Part shown: piece after piece, positions 1-11,493 of the stretch
Position numbering within the stretch: position 1 is the first letter of the stretch
How the letters are laid out: each line of letters begins with the position of its first letter
From: Montifringilla adamsi
Taxonomy: Eukaryota; Chordata; Aves; Passeriformes; Passeridae
Direction of reading: 5' to 3'
NCBI GenBank assembly: GCA_017590115.1
Contig: JAGGNK010008670.1
Location: forward strand, 2,356,001-2,420,000
Length of the DNA stretch: 64,000 nt
Made by a program: the position numbers and the translations under genes
The notes under the pieces: generated by a model
Seen by the model: only the letters and a program-made list of their open reading frames with translations
Databases searched by the model: none
What the model was told of the DNA's origin: nothing

Positions 1-395
1 ATCAAATTCAGAGAAATTTCTTTTACCAAACATCTTAAGGTCTTCGGTTTCTTGATCACAAAACAAAAGTTGAAGCAGTGGTGGAAAGTCTTGCTGGTAT
101 CTGTTTTAGCAGATTTCCAGAGTGGAAAAAGGAATGTGTGCCAACACTGAAAATATTGAGACTCCAAAACCCTGGTTTTAAGACTGGTCCAGTTTGAGTT
201 GGTAAATGCACTGTGATTTACCAAACCCTATAGTTACAGAAAAAGGCCGAAAAATTAAAACCAACCAAACCCAGAACTCCAGAAATGCAACTGCAGAACT
301 CAGACAAAATGTTCCTGGTCACAAACCTGTTACTTTATTCTGTTTTCTGTTGATTTACTGAGGGGGGGGAAAAAAAGAATTAGAGATCAAATAAT
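1..395. other. Unique AT-rich sequence, no gene seen
   Basis: No supported reading frame or repeat. The only feature is a run of eight G followed by A-rich sequence around 362-376. Confidence 0.6.
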
Positions 396-505
396 CATAA
401 ATTGTCAGTGTTGGAGAAGACGTTTAGGTTTAAGTCCAGCACTCACCATGTCCATAAATTGTCAGGGTTGGAGAAGACCTTTAGGATCAAGTCCAGCACT
501 AAACC
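396..505 (-). repeat. Two tandem copies of a CR1-like 3' end
   Basis: Two adjacent copies (396-452 and 453-505) are offset by exactly 57 bases. Each reads cataaattgtcag, then ggttggagaagac or a close variant, then agtccagcact. This resembles the antisense 3' end of avian CR1 (the recurrent 'ggttggaaaagacct...gagtccaac' stretch), so the source element would be on the minus strand. The copies differ at only a few sites, which points to a local duplication after insertion and not to two insertions. The call as CR1 rests on family recognition; the tandem duplication is visible directly. Confidence 0.6.
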
Positions 506-2050
506 ATTTTAACCATTTTTAACCCTTTTAAATGCCCTGTTAGGAAAACCTTATATCACCAGAAACTGTGGATGCGTTTCTTCCTTATTTTAGCGTTTCC
601 AACGCTTTTTCCCTTAATCTAAAATAAAGATGCAGAGCTGGGGGGAGGGAGGAGTTGTGCCATGGCCTTTGCTCCCCACTCCTCCTCTTCCTCGCTCCTG
701 CTGGAGCAGCAGCTGGGGAGAACAGCAGGGAAGGAGGGGGTGGGTGCTGCAGGGAGCAGAAGGAGCTCTGAGCTGGGTGAGCATCCAGCAGCTTGGGCTG
801 GAGTAGCAGAGCTGTTTTTAACTCAAAGAAATACATTTAATTCGTAAAAAAAAAAAACCAAATAAAACGCTTTTTAATTTTTTTTTTTTTTTTTCAAGCT
901 GCCTGTCCCAGGTAGGGTTTCAGCCAAGCTCTAGGGGTTGGAGGTATTTAGCCTTTGGAAATGGCAGCTGGAAGGCAGTGACCTCAAGGAACCTTCTCTT
1001 CTCTCTTCCCGTAAAAAGCATTTGCAACAAACCCAAAAAAGCCACCTCAGCAGTTTCCCCTCTTTATCTAAATGGTTCCATCAGCCCCAGTAGGAGTGAT
1101 TTTTTTTTAATTTTTTTTTTTTAAATTCCATGCAGCTGCTGTGATATTACAAGGAAATATCCGTGGAACAAGCCATTAGCATTTGTGTAAGAGTGGCCAT
1201 TGACTTCAGCGAGAGTTCTAAAGCAGGCTCCTGGTGCTTTATGAGGTAATCATGAGGCTGTTTGAGGACATAAACGTGCACAGAAACGCAGAGAATATTT
1301 GGGTTTATGGTTGTGGGAGCAGGTAAGAATTGAGAAATTCTTTACCTCAGAAGCAGCAAAATCAGAGGTCTTGGAGGATGGCACCGTTTTGGGTGTTTGG
1401 AGACAATGAGGAGGGGTTAAAATGGAAAACTGATCGGCTTTAAAAAGGTTTTTGCCTGAGTGATCACTTTGTGCAGGGAGTTGTCCTCCAGGGATATAAT
1501 TTATCTTTCTAGTGGAACTTGCAGATGTGTTTTGGAAGCCTGTTCCTGTTTGGTAACTGAGCTTCACAAACGGAAGTCGTGCTGCTGTTGGGTGCTCGAT
1601 GGCGTTTGTCACAGCCTGGCGTCCCCAGCAGTGCCACTGCCCACTGCCAGCTGTCACCCTCACCTTGGGCTGGGCAGCTCCTGCTGGCAGCAAACCCCAG
1701 CCTGCTGAGGGAGGGGGATGGATTCATTCTTCTCCTCGGAGAAATCCTCCAGCAGATGGGAAGGATGAATGGGATTAGTCACTGCGAACAAAGAGCACTG
1801 ATGAGTCGAGTGTTTTTATTTGCACGGGCGTGGATGGAACGCCACCGGTTGTGGTTGTAGAATTCCGAGTGTTGTCGGCTCAGGAAGAACAAACTGAGGC
1901 TGTAATTTCGCTGGAGAGATCAGTGAAAAGAAACATTGATTAAAATAATACTGTGGGGATCCTGGTGTTCCTGCTGCAGGTCTGAGAGAGACAGAGCCTT
2001 CTGGGTTGGGATCAGTGAATCCCACAGCGGTTTGGGTGGGAAGAGAGCTT
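506..2050. other. Non-coding stretch with one GC-richer patch and A/T runs
   Basis: A locally GC-richer, purine-rich patch lies at about 638-805. An A-run at about 846-857 is followed by a T-run at about 879-894, and T-rich runs recur at about 1100-1123. Short ORFs on both strands overlap each other and show no recognisable protein. No gene is supported. Confidence 0.5.
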
Positions 2051-2270
2051 AAAAATCATGAGCAGGGACACCTTCCACCATCCCAGGCTGCTCCAAGCCC
2101 TGTCCAACCTGGCCTTGGGCACTGCCAGGGATCCAGGGGCAGCCACAGCTTCTCTGGAATTCTGTTCCAGGGCCAAGCCCCCCTCCAGGGGACAATTCCT
2201 TCCCACTCTCCCATTCCAGCCTGTCAGTTTGAAGCCATTCCCCCTTGTCTCATCACTGCATGTCCTTGTC
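2051..2270 (-). repeat. CR1 LINE 3' fragment, antisense
   Basis: The + strand reads as the reverse complement of the avian CR1 3' region: gcagggacaccttccacc, ggctgctccaagccctgtcc, aacctggccttgggcactgc, ccacagcttctctgg, then further 5' in the element ccattcccccttgtct and catgtccttgtc. The tail lies at the low-coordinate side and has decayed to aatcatg. The fragment is about 220 bases, strongly 5'-truncated as is usual for CR1, with no ORF2 sequence. ORFs drawn across it are spurious. Confidence 0.85.
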
Positions 2271-2775
2271 ATGATGTTCCATCATCCCTTAACAGGGATG
2301 TTAAACAGTGCCAGGCTGCACCAGAGAGAGATTTCCTCTTCCTAAATGACAGCCAGCCTTGCTGTGTGACACGTGGACATGTGACAACCCCAGTGTCCCC
2401 AGCACCCTCCCTTTGTGCCCTGGGGCTCTTCCCCACTCTAACAACTCTTCTGTGGTGTTTCAGGAGCATTGCAGAGCTGTTCTAAGCAGAGGATTTGTTT
2501 GCCTTCTATTGATTTTTGTTGCTGCTTTTAAGCTTTGGGAACTGGTTTGATACCTGTGGTTTGGGTTTTGTTGGGTTTTTTTTTTTGAAATGCCTGTGTA
2601 GTTAGAGGGTGTTTTCCCAAGCCTAGTGAAATCTAGTTAAAAATAGGAAAAAAATTAGCTGGAGTAGGACTTAGGCCTCCAGTGTGTTCTGTCTCAAAGG
2701 TGTAAAAGCATCTGTGCCTGCTGCAGTTTTATGTAACAATGGATAAAACATGATTCTCACTATGGGGCACCAGTC
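2271..2775. other. Unique sequence between two CR1 fragments
   Basis: No gene is supported. A T-run preceded by GGG lies near 2574-2587. Confidence 0.5.
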
Positions 2776-2936
2776 CAGGATTCCCAGAGCAGCTGTGGCT
2801 GCCCCTGGATCCCTGGAAGTGTCCAAGGCCAGGTTGGGCATTGGGGCTTGGAGCAGCCTGGGACATGGAAGGTGTCCCTGCCCATGTAATGGTTAAAAAA
2901 TGATCTTTAATGTTCCCTTTCAACCCAGACCATTGT
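2776..2936 (+). repeat. CR1 LINE 3' fragment, sense
   Basis: Sense CR1 3' end: cccagagcagctgtggctgc, ccctggatccctggaagtgt, ccaaggccaggttgg, cttggagcagcctggga, aaggtgtccctgcccatg, then atgatctttaa and ccctttcaacccagaccatt. About 12 bases of A-rich sequence interrupt the element after cccatg. It lies about 500 bases from the antisense copy at 2051-2270, so the two could form an imperfect hairpin in a transcript. Confidence 0.85.
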
Positions 2937-3453
2937 GTCTATGCATCTTTTGAATATAAACTGGTACAAATATGCTCTGTGGGAAGTCTGGGCTAAATTC
3001 CTGATAAATATATTATTTCAAAATCATCATGTTCTGATTTTTTCTGGGTTTTTTTTTTTTTTCTTTTTTTTATTTCGTCCCAGAAAGAAAATTCCTCATG
3101 TCACCTGGCCCTTACCCACTTTGTCCCAGGGTAACCTGCACCCCTTTGTGTGCCACCAGGCTGTTTGGCCTTTAATTAGGCAGCTCCAGTAATGAAGTTA
3201 GTGAGCATGACAGAGGGTTGGGTGCAGCTTGTGAAGTGCCAATCAATGCACAGACTGACATATTATGGCATTTCTTTCAAGGCTGGAGACAGATGATCTG
3301 AGAAGTTGGTTGCAGAATGATTTTTCCCTCCTCCTACCCTGTACTGCTAAAGCCCAGAAATTTCTAAATTCGGCTGTGCCGGTCTGATGTGAAGTGCCAG
3401 TGAGTTTTCTCCCAGGTTATTCCAGATTCTTTAACACAGCCATTATTTTTGTG
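2937..3453. other. Unique sequence with T-rich run
   Basis: A GGG-led T-run (about 3047-3071) is the only structure noticed. No gene is supported. Confidence 0.5.
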
Positions 3454-3620
3454 GAATCCCAGAATATCCTGAGTTGGAAGGGGACCCACATCCAGTGCAG
3501 CTCCTGGCCCTGCACAGACACCCCAAAATGCCACCCTGGGCATCCCTGGGAGTGTTGTCCGAGCTCTCCTGGAGCTCTGGCAGCCTCGGGGCTGGGACCA
3601 TTCCCTGGAGAGCCTTTCCC
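3454..3620 (-). repeat. CR1 LINE 3' fragment, antisense (different subfamily)
   Basis: Antisense CR1 3' end of a different variant from the 2 kb copies: aatcccagaatatcctgag, ttggaaggggacccacatcc, ctcctggccctgcacagaca, then gttgtccgagct, gctctggcagcctcggggctg and accattccctggagagcc (last two joined in the sequence after a short gap). The pattern 'agaatatcctgagttggaagggaccc' is one I associate with passerine CR1 copies, which is part of the reason for suggesting a songbird. Confidence 0.75.
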
Positions 3621-4385
3621 TCCCCTGGCACTCAGTTTTAGCAGGCAATATTTGTCATACTCAGCTCAAATGGCTTCTGGTTGTTCCTTATGGCATTGCC
3701 TTTGTTTTCCCAGCCCTGAGGTGAGGGCACTGTGTGTTAATAGTAAAGTTTTAATCCCCTGTGTCACTCCAGCTTTGTTAAACCAGTGTATTTGTGCTTG
3801 TCACCCATCCCCACATGATTTGTGTGTCACCCAGGGAATGGGCTGGTGTGTCATGGTTCTGCTCTGATTAGATCATGAATTCCACCAGGCTGGCACTGAT
3901 CTTGGACAGGATGCTCAGAAAATAAAGGAGAAGAGCCTTGATAAAGAAATAACAAATATGCCTTCTCCTAGTCTCCAGCACAGGAGCTGCTGGAATTTAA
4001 AGCTCCATGGGCCACGGAGCTGTAGCTGTGCAAATGTGACCCACACACATCAGGAACCATCCAAATCCTGGGGAAAAGCCCCTGTGCAGCCCTGGAATCT
4101 CAGAGTGGGGCCAGTGCTCCAGGGGGAGTTTGCTGCCTTTCACTGCAGCACAGTTGCTGTGGCCCTGCAAAGGCATTTAGGATTAATCTGCTGGTAATGC
4201 TTCAGAAACAAGGGGATTATAGCTCCAACTGAAAGAATTAGAGAGAAAGGCTCTTTTCTTCTGTTGCAGGCCTGAGTTAAACAAAAGGGAAAGGAAATCC
4301 TGAAATATTAGTGATATGTTTTATTTAACTGTGTTTTTAATGAGCTGTGTGCTTCAGTCACTTCAGGGCTTGTTCAGAATATGTT
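3621..4385. other. Unique sequence, no gene seen
   Basis: Short ORFs occur on both strands without recognisable domains. Nothing is supported. Confidence 0.5.
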
Positions 4386-4428
4386 TATATATATGTGTGT
4401 GTATATATATATATGTGTGTGTGTATAG
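4386..4428. repeat. TA/TG compound microsatellite
   Basis: Alternating blocks of (TA)n and (TG)n: tatatatatg, then tgtgtgtata, tatatatata, then tgtgtgtgtg. Alternating purine-pyrimidine DNA of this type is prone to length variation. Confidence 0.9.
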
Positions 4429-5794
4429 CACCACCTTTGAAGTAAGCACAGTATTTCCTCTCATAATATTAAATGTAAATGTGCTGTTTGGCTCAGTTAG
4501 AAAATTTACTTAGTTCATACAGTCTCAAAATGCGATTTAAAATATTGATGTCAATAACCTTTCTGATCTGTGAAGTTTTTTTGGTTTGTTTTTGTTAAGA
4601 GGCTTAACTACTGGCAAATTTAAGGTATCAAAGAACATAAAAATCCTGTCTTGCTAGAGGATGATTTTAAAGGCCAAAAAGGGATTTAAAAAGTTGGTTT
4701 TCTCCAGAATTATGGTAGCCCATTGTCTGAAATAATTTCCCATGAGCTTGCTTAGAAGGGAGAAGAAACTTAACCTTCATTACTCCCAATGATAAATGCA
4801 CAATCCTCTCTGACACCTCCATGGAACTGCAGAGAAGGAAAAGGTGGGGTGCTGAAATTTGGGGTTGGGGGGCAGCGGGACCTGAAGCTCTTCCATGTCT
4901 CACTTCTTGCTCTTCTCAAGATCTCCCAGGCACGAGCAGGAGGGTTCAGATCCAAGCAGGAAATTATAGCACCCTCTAAATCTGAGCCAGAGTTGCTGAA
5001 TCCCTGGCTGGGCTGGAGACCCCTCAGATTTCCCTTGCTCCGTTCCTGTTCTGGCCTGGATGTGCTCGCACAGACACTGCCCAAAACTCCTGGGGGGATG
5101 GAGGGGAATGTGGGGTTTGAGGAGGGAAGGAGGTTTTGCACCGCCTGATCTTTGGCTGTACCTGGCTCCAGGCTGGGGCTGGCAGCACAAACTCATTTGT
5201 TGTGTGATTTTGGACTCATGATCAACTCGTTTGTGATTCTGGGCACAACGGGGGCTCTCCTGCCTGGAGCCTTTGAGCACAGATGAAGTTCAGGATGGGG
5301 ATTCAGCTGCAGAGGAAGGATTTCACTTTTTCAAATCCAGTCAGCTGTACCCTCTCACCTGGATTGTAGCACACATCACAGATGCTGAGGCTCCTGTTAT
5401 TCCCACTTCAGGATAAAGGTATTTTCCATGTACACTTTATCCTCCGTGGTGCTCCCTGAGAGGCTCTCAGCTGAGAGGAATTGATGCTAAAGCTTGTACC
5501 TCTCCAAAAAGTCATGGAGGCCTTTTGCTCCAGGCCAGAGATCAGAGAAACCAATAGTGAATCAAAGCTGACAGGTGAGAAGAAATCATTTCCCATTCTC
5601 CACATCCGTAAGAATTCTCTGTAGAAGTGAATTCACTGAATGCCATCAGTCAGACTTTGTTTCTTCACAAGCCTTGTTCAGAGCCTGCACAATGCTGTTC
5701 AAAATCTTCTTCTTCCCACATGCCCGTCAGCTATGTTAATTTATTATTATTTACCATAATGTAATTCTAACTCCAATTAACTTCTAATTAATAA
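4429..5794. other. Unique sequence, no gene seen
   Basis: Three mutually overlapping ORFs of about 80-126 codons at 4667-5280 lie on opposite strands, and none gives a recognisable product. No repeat family was recognised. Confidence 0.5.
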
Positions 5795-5872
5795 GCACTT
5801 GACATTTTCAGACTACTTCAGAGTTAATCCTCTCAATGCGCCTCTAAGTAGTTGTTGTTGGTAAAGATGAGA
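5795..5872 (+). repeat. Possible relic of a MIR-type SINE
   Basis: The order agcacttga, then ttaatcctctcaa, a short gap, agtagttgttgttg, then aaagatgagag faintly follows the MIR/core-SINE layout (taagc-cactt, tttaatcctcacaa, aggtag-tattattat, acagatgagg). Similarity by eye is weak, and such relics in birds are rare and old. Chance is a real alternative. Confidence 0.2.
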
Positions 5873-7050
5873 GGGCCAATTTTCAGATTATTCCTCTTTA
5901 TTGCAATGAAATCGATCACAAGGGGGAGAAAGAAGAAAATGCAGGGAGTGAAACCCGACCTCAGAAGTGGGAGCGGTGGGAATTAAAGTGATTTGGGGGT
6001 GTGGATGAACCTGGAGCAGGGGGAGGTGGAGCAGGGTGAGTTTGGGATGGGAGGTGGCAGTGGGAATTCCGTGGGGCTGCCTGTGGTGTGCAGGATTTGT
6101 GGTTTGGGATCTCCAAAGCCTGGGCTGCCCCTGGCTGGGAGAGGGCACCGTTGGCACTTTGTCTTGGGCTTGGTTGGAGAGATTTCAGTGGCATCTTCTT
6201 CCCTGTGAGAGCCCAGCTTCCTGAGGGCCCTGGCTTTGCTGGGGAACAGCACAGAAAGCTCCTGTGTGCATCCCCAGGCACCCACACAATGCCAGAGCAT
6301 CCCACAGGGTCATTCTGTGCTGCTGGGATGCCAGGGGTGGTGGCACAAGGGCTCCGTGGCTGGCATCATCCATGCCCCGTGCTGAGGCTGCTCTGCAGAC
6401 CCTGGGCTGACCCAAATTTTCAGTGCTGGGATCCCAACTGTGTCACTCTCTGTTGGTTTGGGCTGAATGAATAACTAACTTAATAACTAACTACTTGTGG
6501 CTCGTAATGTGGAATTTTTCATCTAATGATACCATATTACCTAAACCCATGAAGAAGAAGGTGTAGAATGAGGACTAGCTTCTGCCCTAAAACCTCCATC
6601 TTGCTTTATCTATATTACTATATTCTAAACCCTTAAACTTTAAGTTCCACCCTGTGATATCACACACTTCTATTCAAACTGCACACCCACAATCCCAGTT
6701 CCATCATTCCATTTTGGAAGCCTTCTCCACAGCCCCAGTGTTCTCCTGGGGGTCATTGCCTGTCAGCACAGAAAGTCTGAAATTCTCAGCATCCAGGGTT
6801 CCACCAGCTTAGAGCCTGAGGTGGCAGAATCCCCTGGAAGGGAATTCCCTCCTGTCCCAGCCCAAGGACAGATTTCCTCGGGTCTGGAGCACTCCCAGCT
6901 CCTGCAGGACAGGCTGCAGATCAGTTCCTTTCCCACCTTGCTGCTCTCCTCCTGCCCTTTGTTATTCCCTGGAATTCCTTGATCAGGCACAAACATGATC
7001 TTGGGGAGATGTGAGAGTTGAGGGAAGGTACTGGCAAGAACTGGATTTTG
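5873..7050. other. Unique sequence, no gene seen
   Basis: Several overlapping ORFs on both strands at 5888-6474 shadow each other in a GC-richer patch. No protein is recognised, and no splice-bounded exon is convincing. Confidence 0.5.
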
Positions 7051-7058
7051 TTTTTTTT

Positions 7059-7091
<33 letters not shown>
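7051..7091. repeat. Poly-T tract interrupted by GG
   Basis: About 40 T residues with a single GG interruption near the left end. It could be the A-tail of a minus-strand retroposed sequence or a simple homopolymer. I see no recognisable source element beside it. Confidence 0.9.
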
Positions 7092-7095
<4 letters not shown>

Positions 7096-8303
7096 GTTTA
7101 TTTGAGATACATCCATCACGTTTGGGCTTTGCTGTCTCTGTTTCTAATTCCTGGTGTCTTTTGGGTCCCTCCAAGGCAGAGAGGGTGCCCAGCTCTACTG
7201 TCAGGGTGAGTGGCAAACCCAAAGTCCTCTGCTGCTCTTTCAATCCCTATATTCCCTTCTTTCCACCATGAAACATCCTGGAAACACATATTTTTCTCAT
7301 GTCTGTGAAGGAAAGACGAAACCCCACAAATCATTGCATATTTTAACTGAAGTGGGTAATTTTCCAATTTTTTTTGGTCAGCCTGCAATTGACAAATCAG
7401 TTTTTCACAGAGCCTTAACTTGAGAGACCAATTCATCACTTGGACATAATAGGAGGGAAAAGAAATCCCTCTAATAAATCAATTTTAACGGGTCAAAACT
7501 GTAATCCTTTCACTTTTTCATTCCCTGGAGATACCCAGTGCAGCTGCTATTTAAAAAACAAACAAGCAGCTCGCTATTGACTTCAGTCAGGACTAGATAA
7601 GACACAATCTATGCATGAGCAAGAAAAATCTTGCAGGAGATGTAGAATATAAGGGAAGTAGGTTATCAGCCATGCAGAGTTATTTCTCCCTTTAAATAAA
7701 AACAGATTAGCATGCCAGCTTCCAAATCAATAACTCGAGTTTAACTTTCTCCCAAAGTTCACTCAGAAAACCTTTCAAAGATTTTTTTGCTGTTGAGCCG
7801 AGATAAAATGTGAAAGCACCAGCGTCTGGTTTCTGGAAAAACAGTGCTTTTATCTTTATTTTGTAGGAGTTAAAGCATTTGTATCCTTCAGAATAACAGA
7901 TACTTAATTTATGGGTTTTACCTGAAATCCGTAGATTTCATAGGGGGTTTGATGTATTTCTGTTACATGAAGAACCCCAAATACTTGGGGTTAAATCAAC
8001 TTAAAAAATTACCCTCTTCTTAATTAATACCCAGTTAAATTGTTCTAAGCTTTAATAACAGATCCACTAAATTTGGAGTGCACATGTTTATAGCAGCACC
8101 TAAAGATGAGTTTAATGCCTGGTCGGTTACTGCTTCAGGACTTTGGATGTGGAGAGCTTCAATTAAAAAATAAAAAAAAAAATCCCAAACTGTGTTAACA
8201 AAAGAAAGTTTAAAAACTTCTTAATGGAGCCCTAAAATAGGAGTTCTTTTATTGTAACTGAGTCTCTCATTGCTGATTTATCTTCTTATTACCTTAAGTG
8301 ACT
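7092..8303. other. Unique sequence, AT-rich, possibly constrained
   Basis: The part at 7440-7810 is repeat-free and contains octamer- and homeodomain-like words (atgcatgag, attagcatgc, taataaatcaat). It has the look of a conserved non-coding element, but conservation cannot be seen from one sequence. No ORF is supported. Confidence 0.3.
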
Positions 8304-8420
8304 TAAAAACAACAGCAAGAACAACATCAGCAACAAAAAGAAAAAAAACCAAAAAAACCAAAAAACAAACAAAAAAAACCCCAGTTCACAAAAAGACCCA
8401 AACAAAAAAACCAAAAAGAA
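8304..8420. repeat. A-rich tract punctuated by CC/CCC
   Basis: About 115 bases of A with regular C interruptions (aaaaaaaaccaaaaaaacca, aaaaaaaacccc). A lysine/threonine-rich ORF through it at 8270-8455 is an artefact of this composition. Similar tracts occur at 24.5, 27.0, 38.7 and 61.3 kb. Confidence 0.85.
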
Positions 8421-10540
8421 GGTTAAAGATTTATTTTCAGAGTTTCACTTCCTAGGTAGGGCTAAATCTGCACTTCTTAAAACTCCAGATGAGTAACGAG
8501 CTGAAGGTCTAAGTGGAAGCTGCTAGAAAAATAAGTAAATTAAACAAGCCCAAGTTCTTTAATTGTTAAATCTTCTCTTTTTTTTTTTTTTTCCTTTCCT
8601 TGGTTCACTAAATCACTTTTTATGGCTGGTAAAGATGCAGAAATTTACATCCTTTCCCAAAAATGTAAAAGCAGGAGTGAAATTTCCTTTGGTCCTTTTC
8701 ATTCTCTTCATAGTCAGTTGATCTGATGAAATCAGATTTGTGAGACCCCTCAGCCTATCCTAGGAAAAACAAATTAATAGTGGGATGGCAAGAAGTAAAA
8801 TAGTGGGGATGACATCGATTTCTTGAGTGATGTAATCCTTGCATTGCTCTTTTTTTGGTCACAAGAAACTGTTTCAAAAGAGGAGAGCGTGCAAAAATCC
8901 CACCCTCAGAGCCCTTGGGGTGGGACCCAGAAATAATTCCATGGAAGGGCCTCAATCCCGTGGATCCCTGGGGAATGGGGAAGAATTAGCTCAGATTTCT
9001 CAGGGCTGCTCCTGAATTTCCTGAGAAGGTCACATTGGGAACTTCCATAAAAATTTCAAGCCTCTCTGTAACTTTTCCATGTTTAATTCATCTTTGGTCT
9101 CTTGCATTTCTTTTCTTTATGCCGGGTCCTAAACCTTTCAACTGATATTATAAAATCTGGGCTGAAATGAGTGTTCTGAGGTGGGAGCCAATGGGAGCTT
9201 GTGGCTGAGATTTGGAAAGATCAGCATTTAATAGTTGTGCCTATTACCAGCTTTGATGTGGGCACCAGAAGAATAAAGCTGTCTTTCTCTGTGGACATTA
9301 AGTTCTGCTTAATGCAACACAGCAGGAGTCTTAAAATCACAATGTTTGGCACAAGAGGTCAGGGAAAAACTTTAAAAAAAAATAAATTCTGAGCTCATTT
9401 ACACACCCTTTAAAACACTGGAGAATTCCAGAGTATTTAAGACTGCCAGTTTCTGCTCACCTGAAGCCAGTGTCCAGTGCACTGGAATGAACCTGTATTT
9501 TTTAGATATTAGATGTATAAAATAAACCAATGACTCAGAGAAATACTGGTATTGCTTACCCAGCTGTGCTTGCTTGATTTCCTACTTCCCATATGATGTG
9601 TTCCCAAAAGTTCTGTTTTACCAGGCTGGAGAGGCTTTAAAATATGCAGATATCTGTGGTTTTTCCTGCAGATTTGGACGTGCCTGTAGGTGCTTAGTCA
9701 CAAGCAAGTCCAAGACTAATTGTCTTTTCTAAAAATAAGGGAATCTACACCAGAAGGGGAGGCTCAAAGGGCCTGTTAAAACATTTGCAAGCTGAAGCAG
9801 AAGTTTCCCTAAAAGGAGCCCTATTCAGCACTTATTTGATGGGTGCCTGGGTAAACAGAGCATTTGTGCTACCCAGGCGTTCTGAATCTCGGTTATTTTT
9901 GCTTTTGCTCATTTCAGACAGATCTGCAGAGCTGCACTTCACCATTTCGAGGCTGTTCATGCTGTGCAGTCCTTGCCGGGGACGTGCTCAGTGACAGCTC
10001 TGGTGACAGGGTGACAGCAAAGCTGAGCAGCAGTTTCATTGTCTGGAGGCTCAGGTGCTGCTCAAACACGGATCTCAAATGGTGGCAGCATCACATCGAG
10101 CTCTTTGCTGATCATAAACTTGTACTTTCCAGAACAATGCAGGAGGGGAACTTCCATTTCATAATGAGCTTGGAGTGTCCATGAAAGCATCAAACAAAAT
10201 CAGGGACAGCAGGCTCTTAGGAAGGGGAGAAATGTACTCGGCTTAAATTGGGGAAAAACAGCACAAGTGCTTGGCAAAATATAGTAAAAGGTTTTGTGAG
10301 TGGTGAGAGGGATGTAGAAACCTCAGTCTTACACCTGCAGAAAGAAGAGAGGAAAAGCAACATCACTTGGTTAACTGGGACTGTTGGGGTCATAAAATAT
10401 CACCAAAAGCAGGAGATCTCAATCCCAAAGGTGCTCCTGAGTCAGACAGAAGAGAGTTCTGTTTGCGTTGTTCTGGATAAAGAGCTGCTATTAAGTAGAG
10501 TGATTGAACTGGAATAGTGTGGGGTTAGGTGGGATATTGG
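8421..10540. other. Unique sequence, no gene seen
   Basis: A T-run at about 8579-8593. Short ORFs at 9785-10184 and 10248-10517 give no recognisable product. Nothing else is supported. Confidence 0.5.
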
Positions 10541-10718
10541 GAAAAATTCCTGGCTGTGAGGGTGGGGAGGCCCTGAAATAGAATTCCCAGAGCAGCTGTG
10601 GCTGCCCCTGGATCCCTGGCAGTGTCCAAGGCCAGGTTGGATGGGGCTTGGAGCACCCTGGGACAGTGGGGGTTGGAATTAGAACTTCCATGACCCAACC
10701 CAGCCCATTCCATGATTT
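10541..10718 (+). repeat. CR1 LINE 3' fragment, sense
   Basis: Sense CR1 3' end: aaaaattcctggctgtgagg, gtggggaggccctg, cccagagcagctgtggctgc, ccctggatccctggcagtgt, ccaaggccaggttggatggg, cttggagcaccctggga, ggttggaatta, then cccattccatgattt as the decayed tail. About 178 bases, lacking the 'cctgcccatggcagg' block between the 'ggga' and 'ggttgg' portions. Confidence 0.88.
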
Positions 10719-11365
10719 AGAGCAGTGAGCAGAAATCCACCACAGGTGCTGCTGTGCAGGGAGAACACGAACCAGAAAGCCCAAGGTGAGGTTGGTCAGC
10801 AGAGTGAATTTCTCACTGGCTGGTGTGGTGACTCCCCCCATGTTTGGTGACCCCGGTGTCACTGCAGTGTCCGTGTGACTCTGGCAGCTCTGAGTGGGAC
10901 TGGTGTCAGTGGGACCCGTGCTGGTGGACACCCCACCTGTGTGGAAATGAGTCCTCTTGGAAATAAAGCTGCAGATGGAATATTTCAGGTCTTGGAGGTT
11001 TTTCATGTGCCCTGAGTGAGCAGGTGGGCTCCGGGTGGAGGTGGCTGTTCCCACAGAGCTGAGCTCCTTGGGGATACACCAAGCTGCTTTCTCAGGGCAG
11101 CTCTTTCCCTGGAGAAACTGGCTGAAGCAGGAAGATTTGTCTTCATTTTCCCACTCCAGAGAGTTTCTGTTGCCTGTTCGCAGGTCAGCACTTCCCTTGC
11201 AGTTTGTCAGCTTCTGTGGCTGCGTGCAGTTTAAAAACAGCTTTTTTTCTGGCACTGTGGGCCCTGCTCTGGTGCTCCTCCACAGGGAGAAGGAATCCTC
11301 CACAAGGATTGTGGGCTGTGGATTCTAAGGAAGAGATCTGAGAGGTTGTTCAGGAAATTCTTTGT
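10719..11365. other. Unique sequence carrying the window's longest ORF, probably non-coding
   Basis: A 270-codon minus-strand ORF (10491-11303) crosses this stretch and runs through the CR1 copy at 10541-10718. Its C-terminal part is therefore repeat-derived. The remaining part is Ser/Thr-rich with no domain that I recognise, and two plus-strand ORFs lie opposite it. Confidence 0.45.
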
Positions 11366-11493
11366 TCATAAAATCATGGAATGGTTTGGTTTGGAGAGGA
11401 CATCCAGGAGCATCTCTTTCCCACTCTCCACCTTCCTCTAGACCAGGTTGCTCCAGGTCCCGTCCAGCCTAACCTTCAATGTTTCCAGGGAGT
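11366..11493 (-). repeat. CR1 LINE 3' fragment, antisense
   Basis: Antisense CR1: tcataaaatcatggaatggt, ttggtttggagagga, then agaccaggttgctccaggtc, ccgtccagcctaaccttcaa, tgtttccaggga. The tail is at the low-coordinate side. The middle ('aaccccctgcc...gggacacc') is replaced by a diverged stretch. Confidence 0.8.

Noticed and set aside
8270..8455. Lysine/threonine-rich basic ORF
   Set aside because: Produced by the A-rich, C-punctuated tract.
10491..11303. 270-codon minus-strand ORF, the longest in the window
   Set aside because: Its C-terminal quarter is read through an antisense CR1 fragment, two plus-strand ORFs oppose it, and the remainder has no recognisable domain or exon boundaries.
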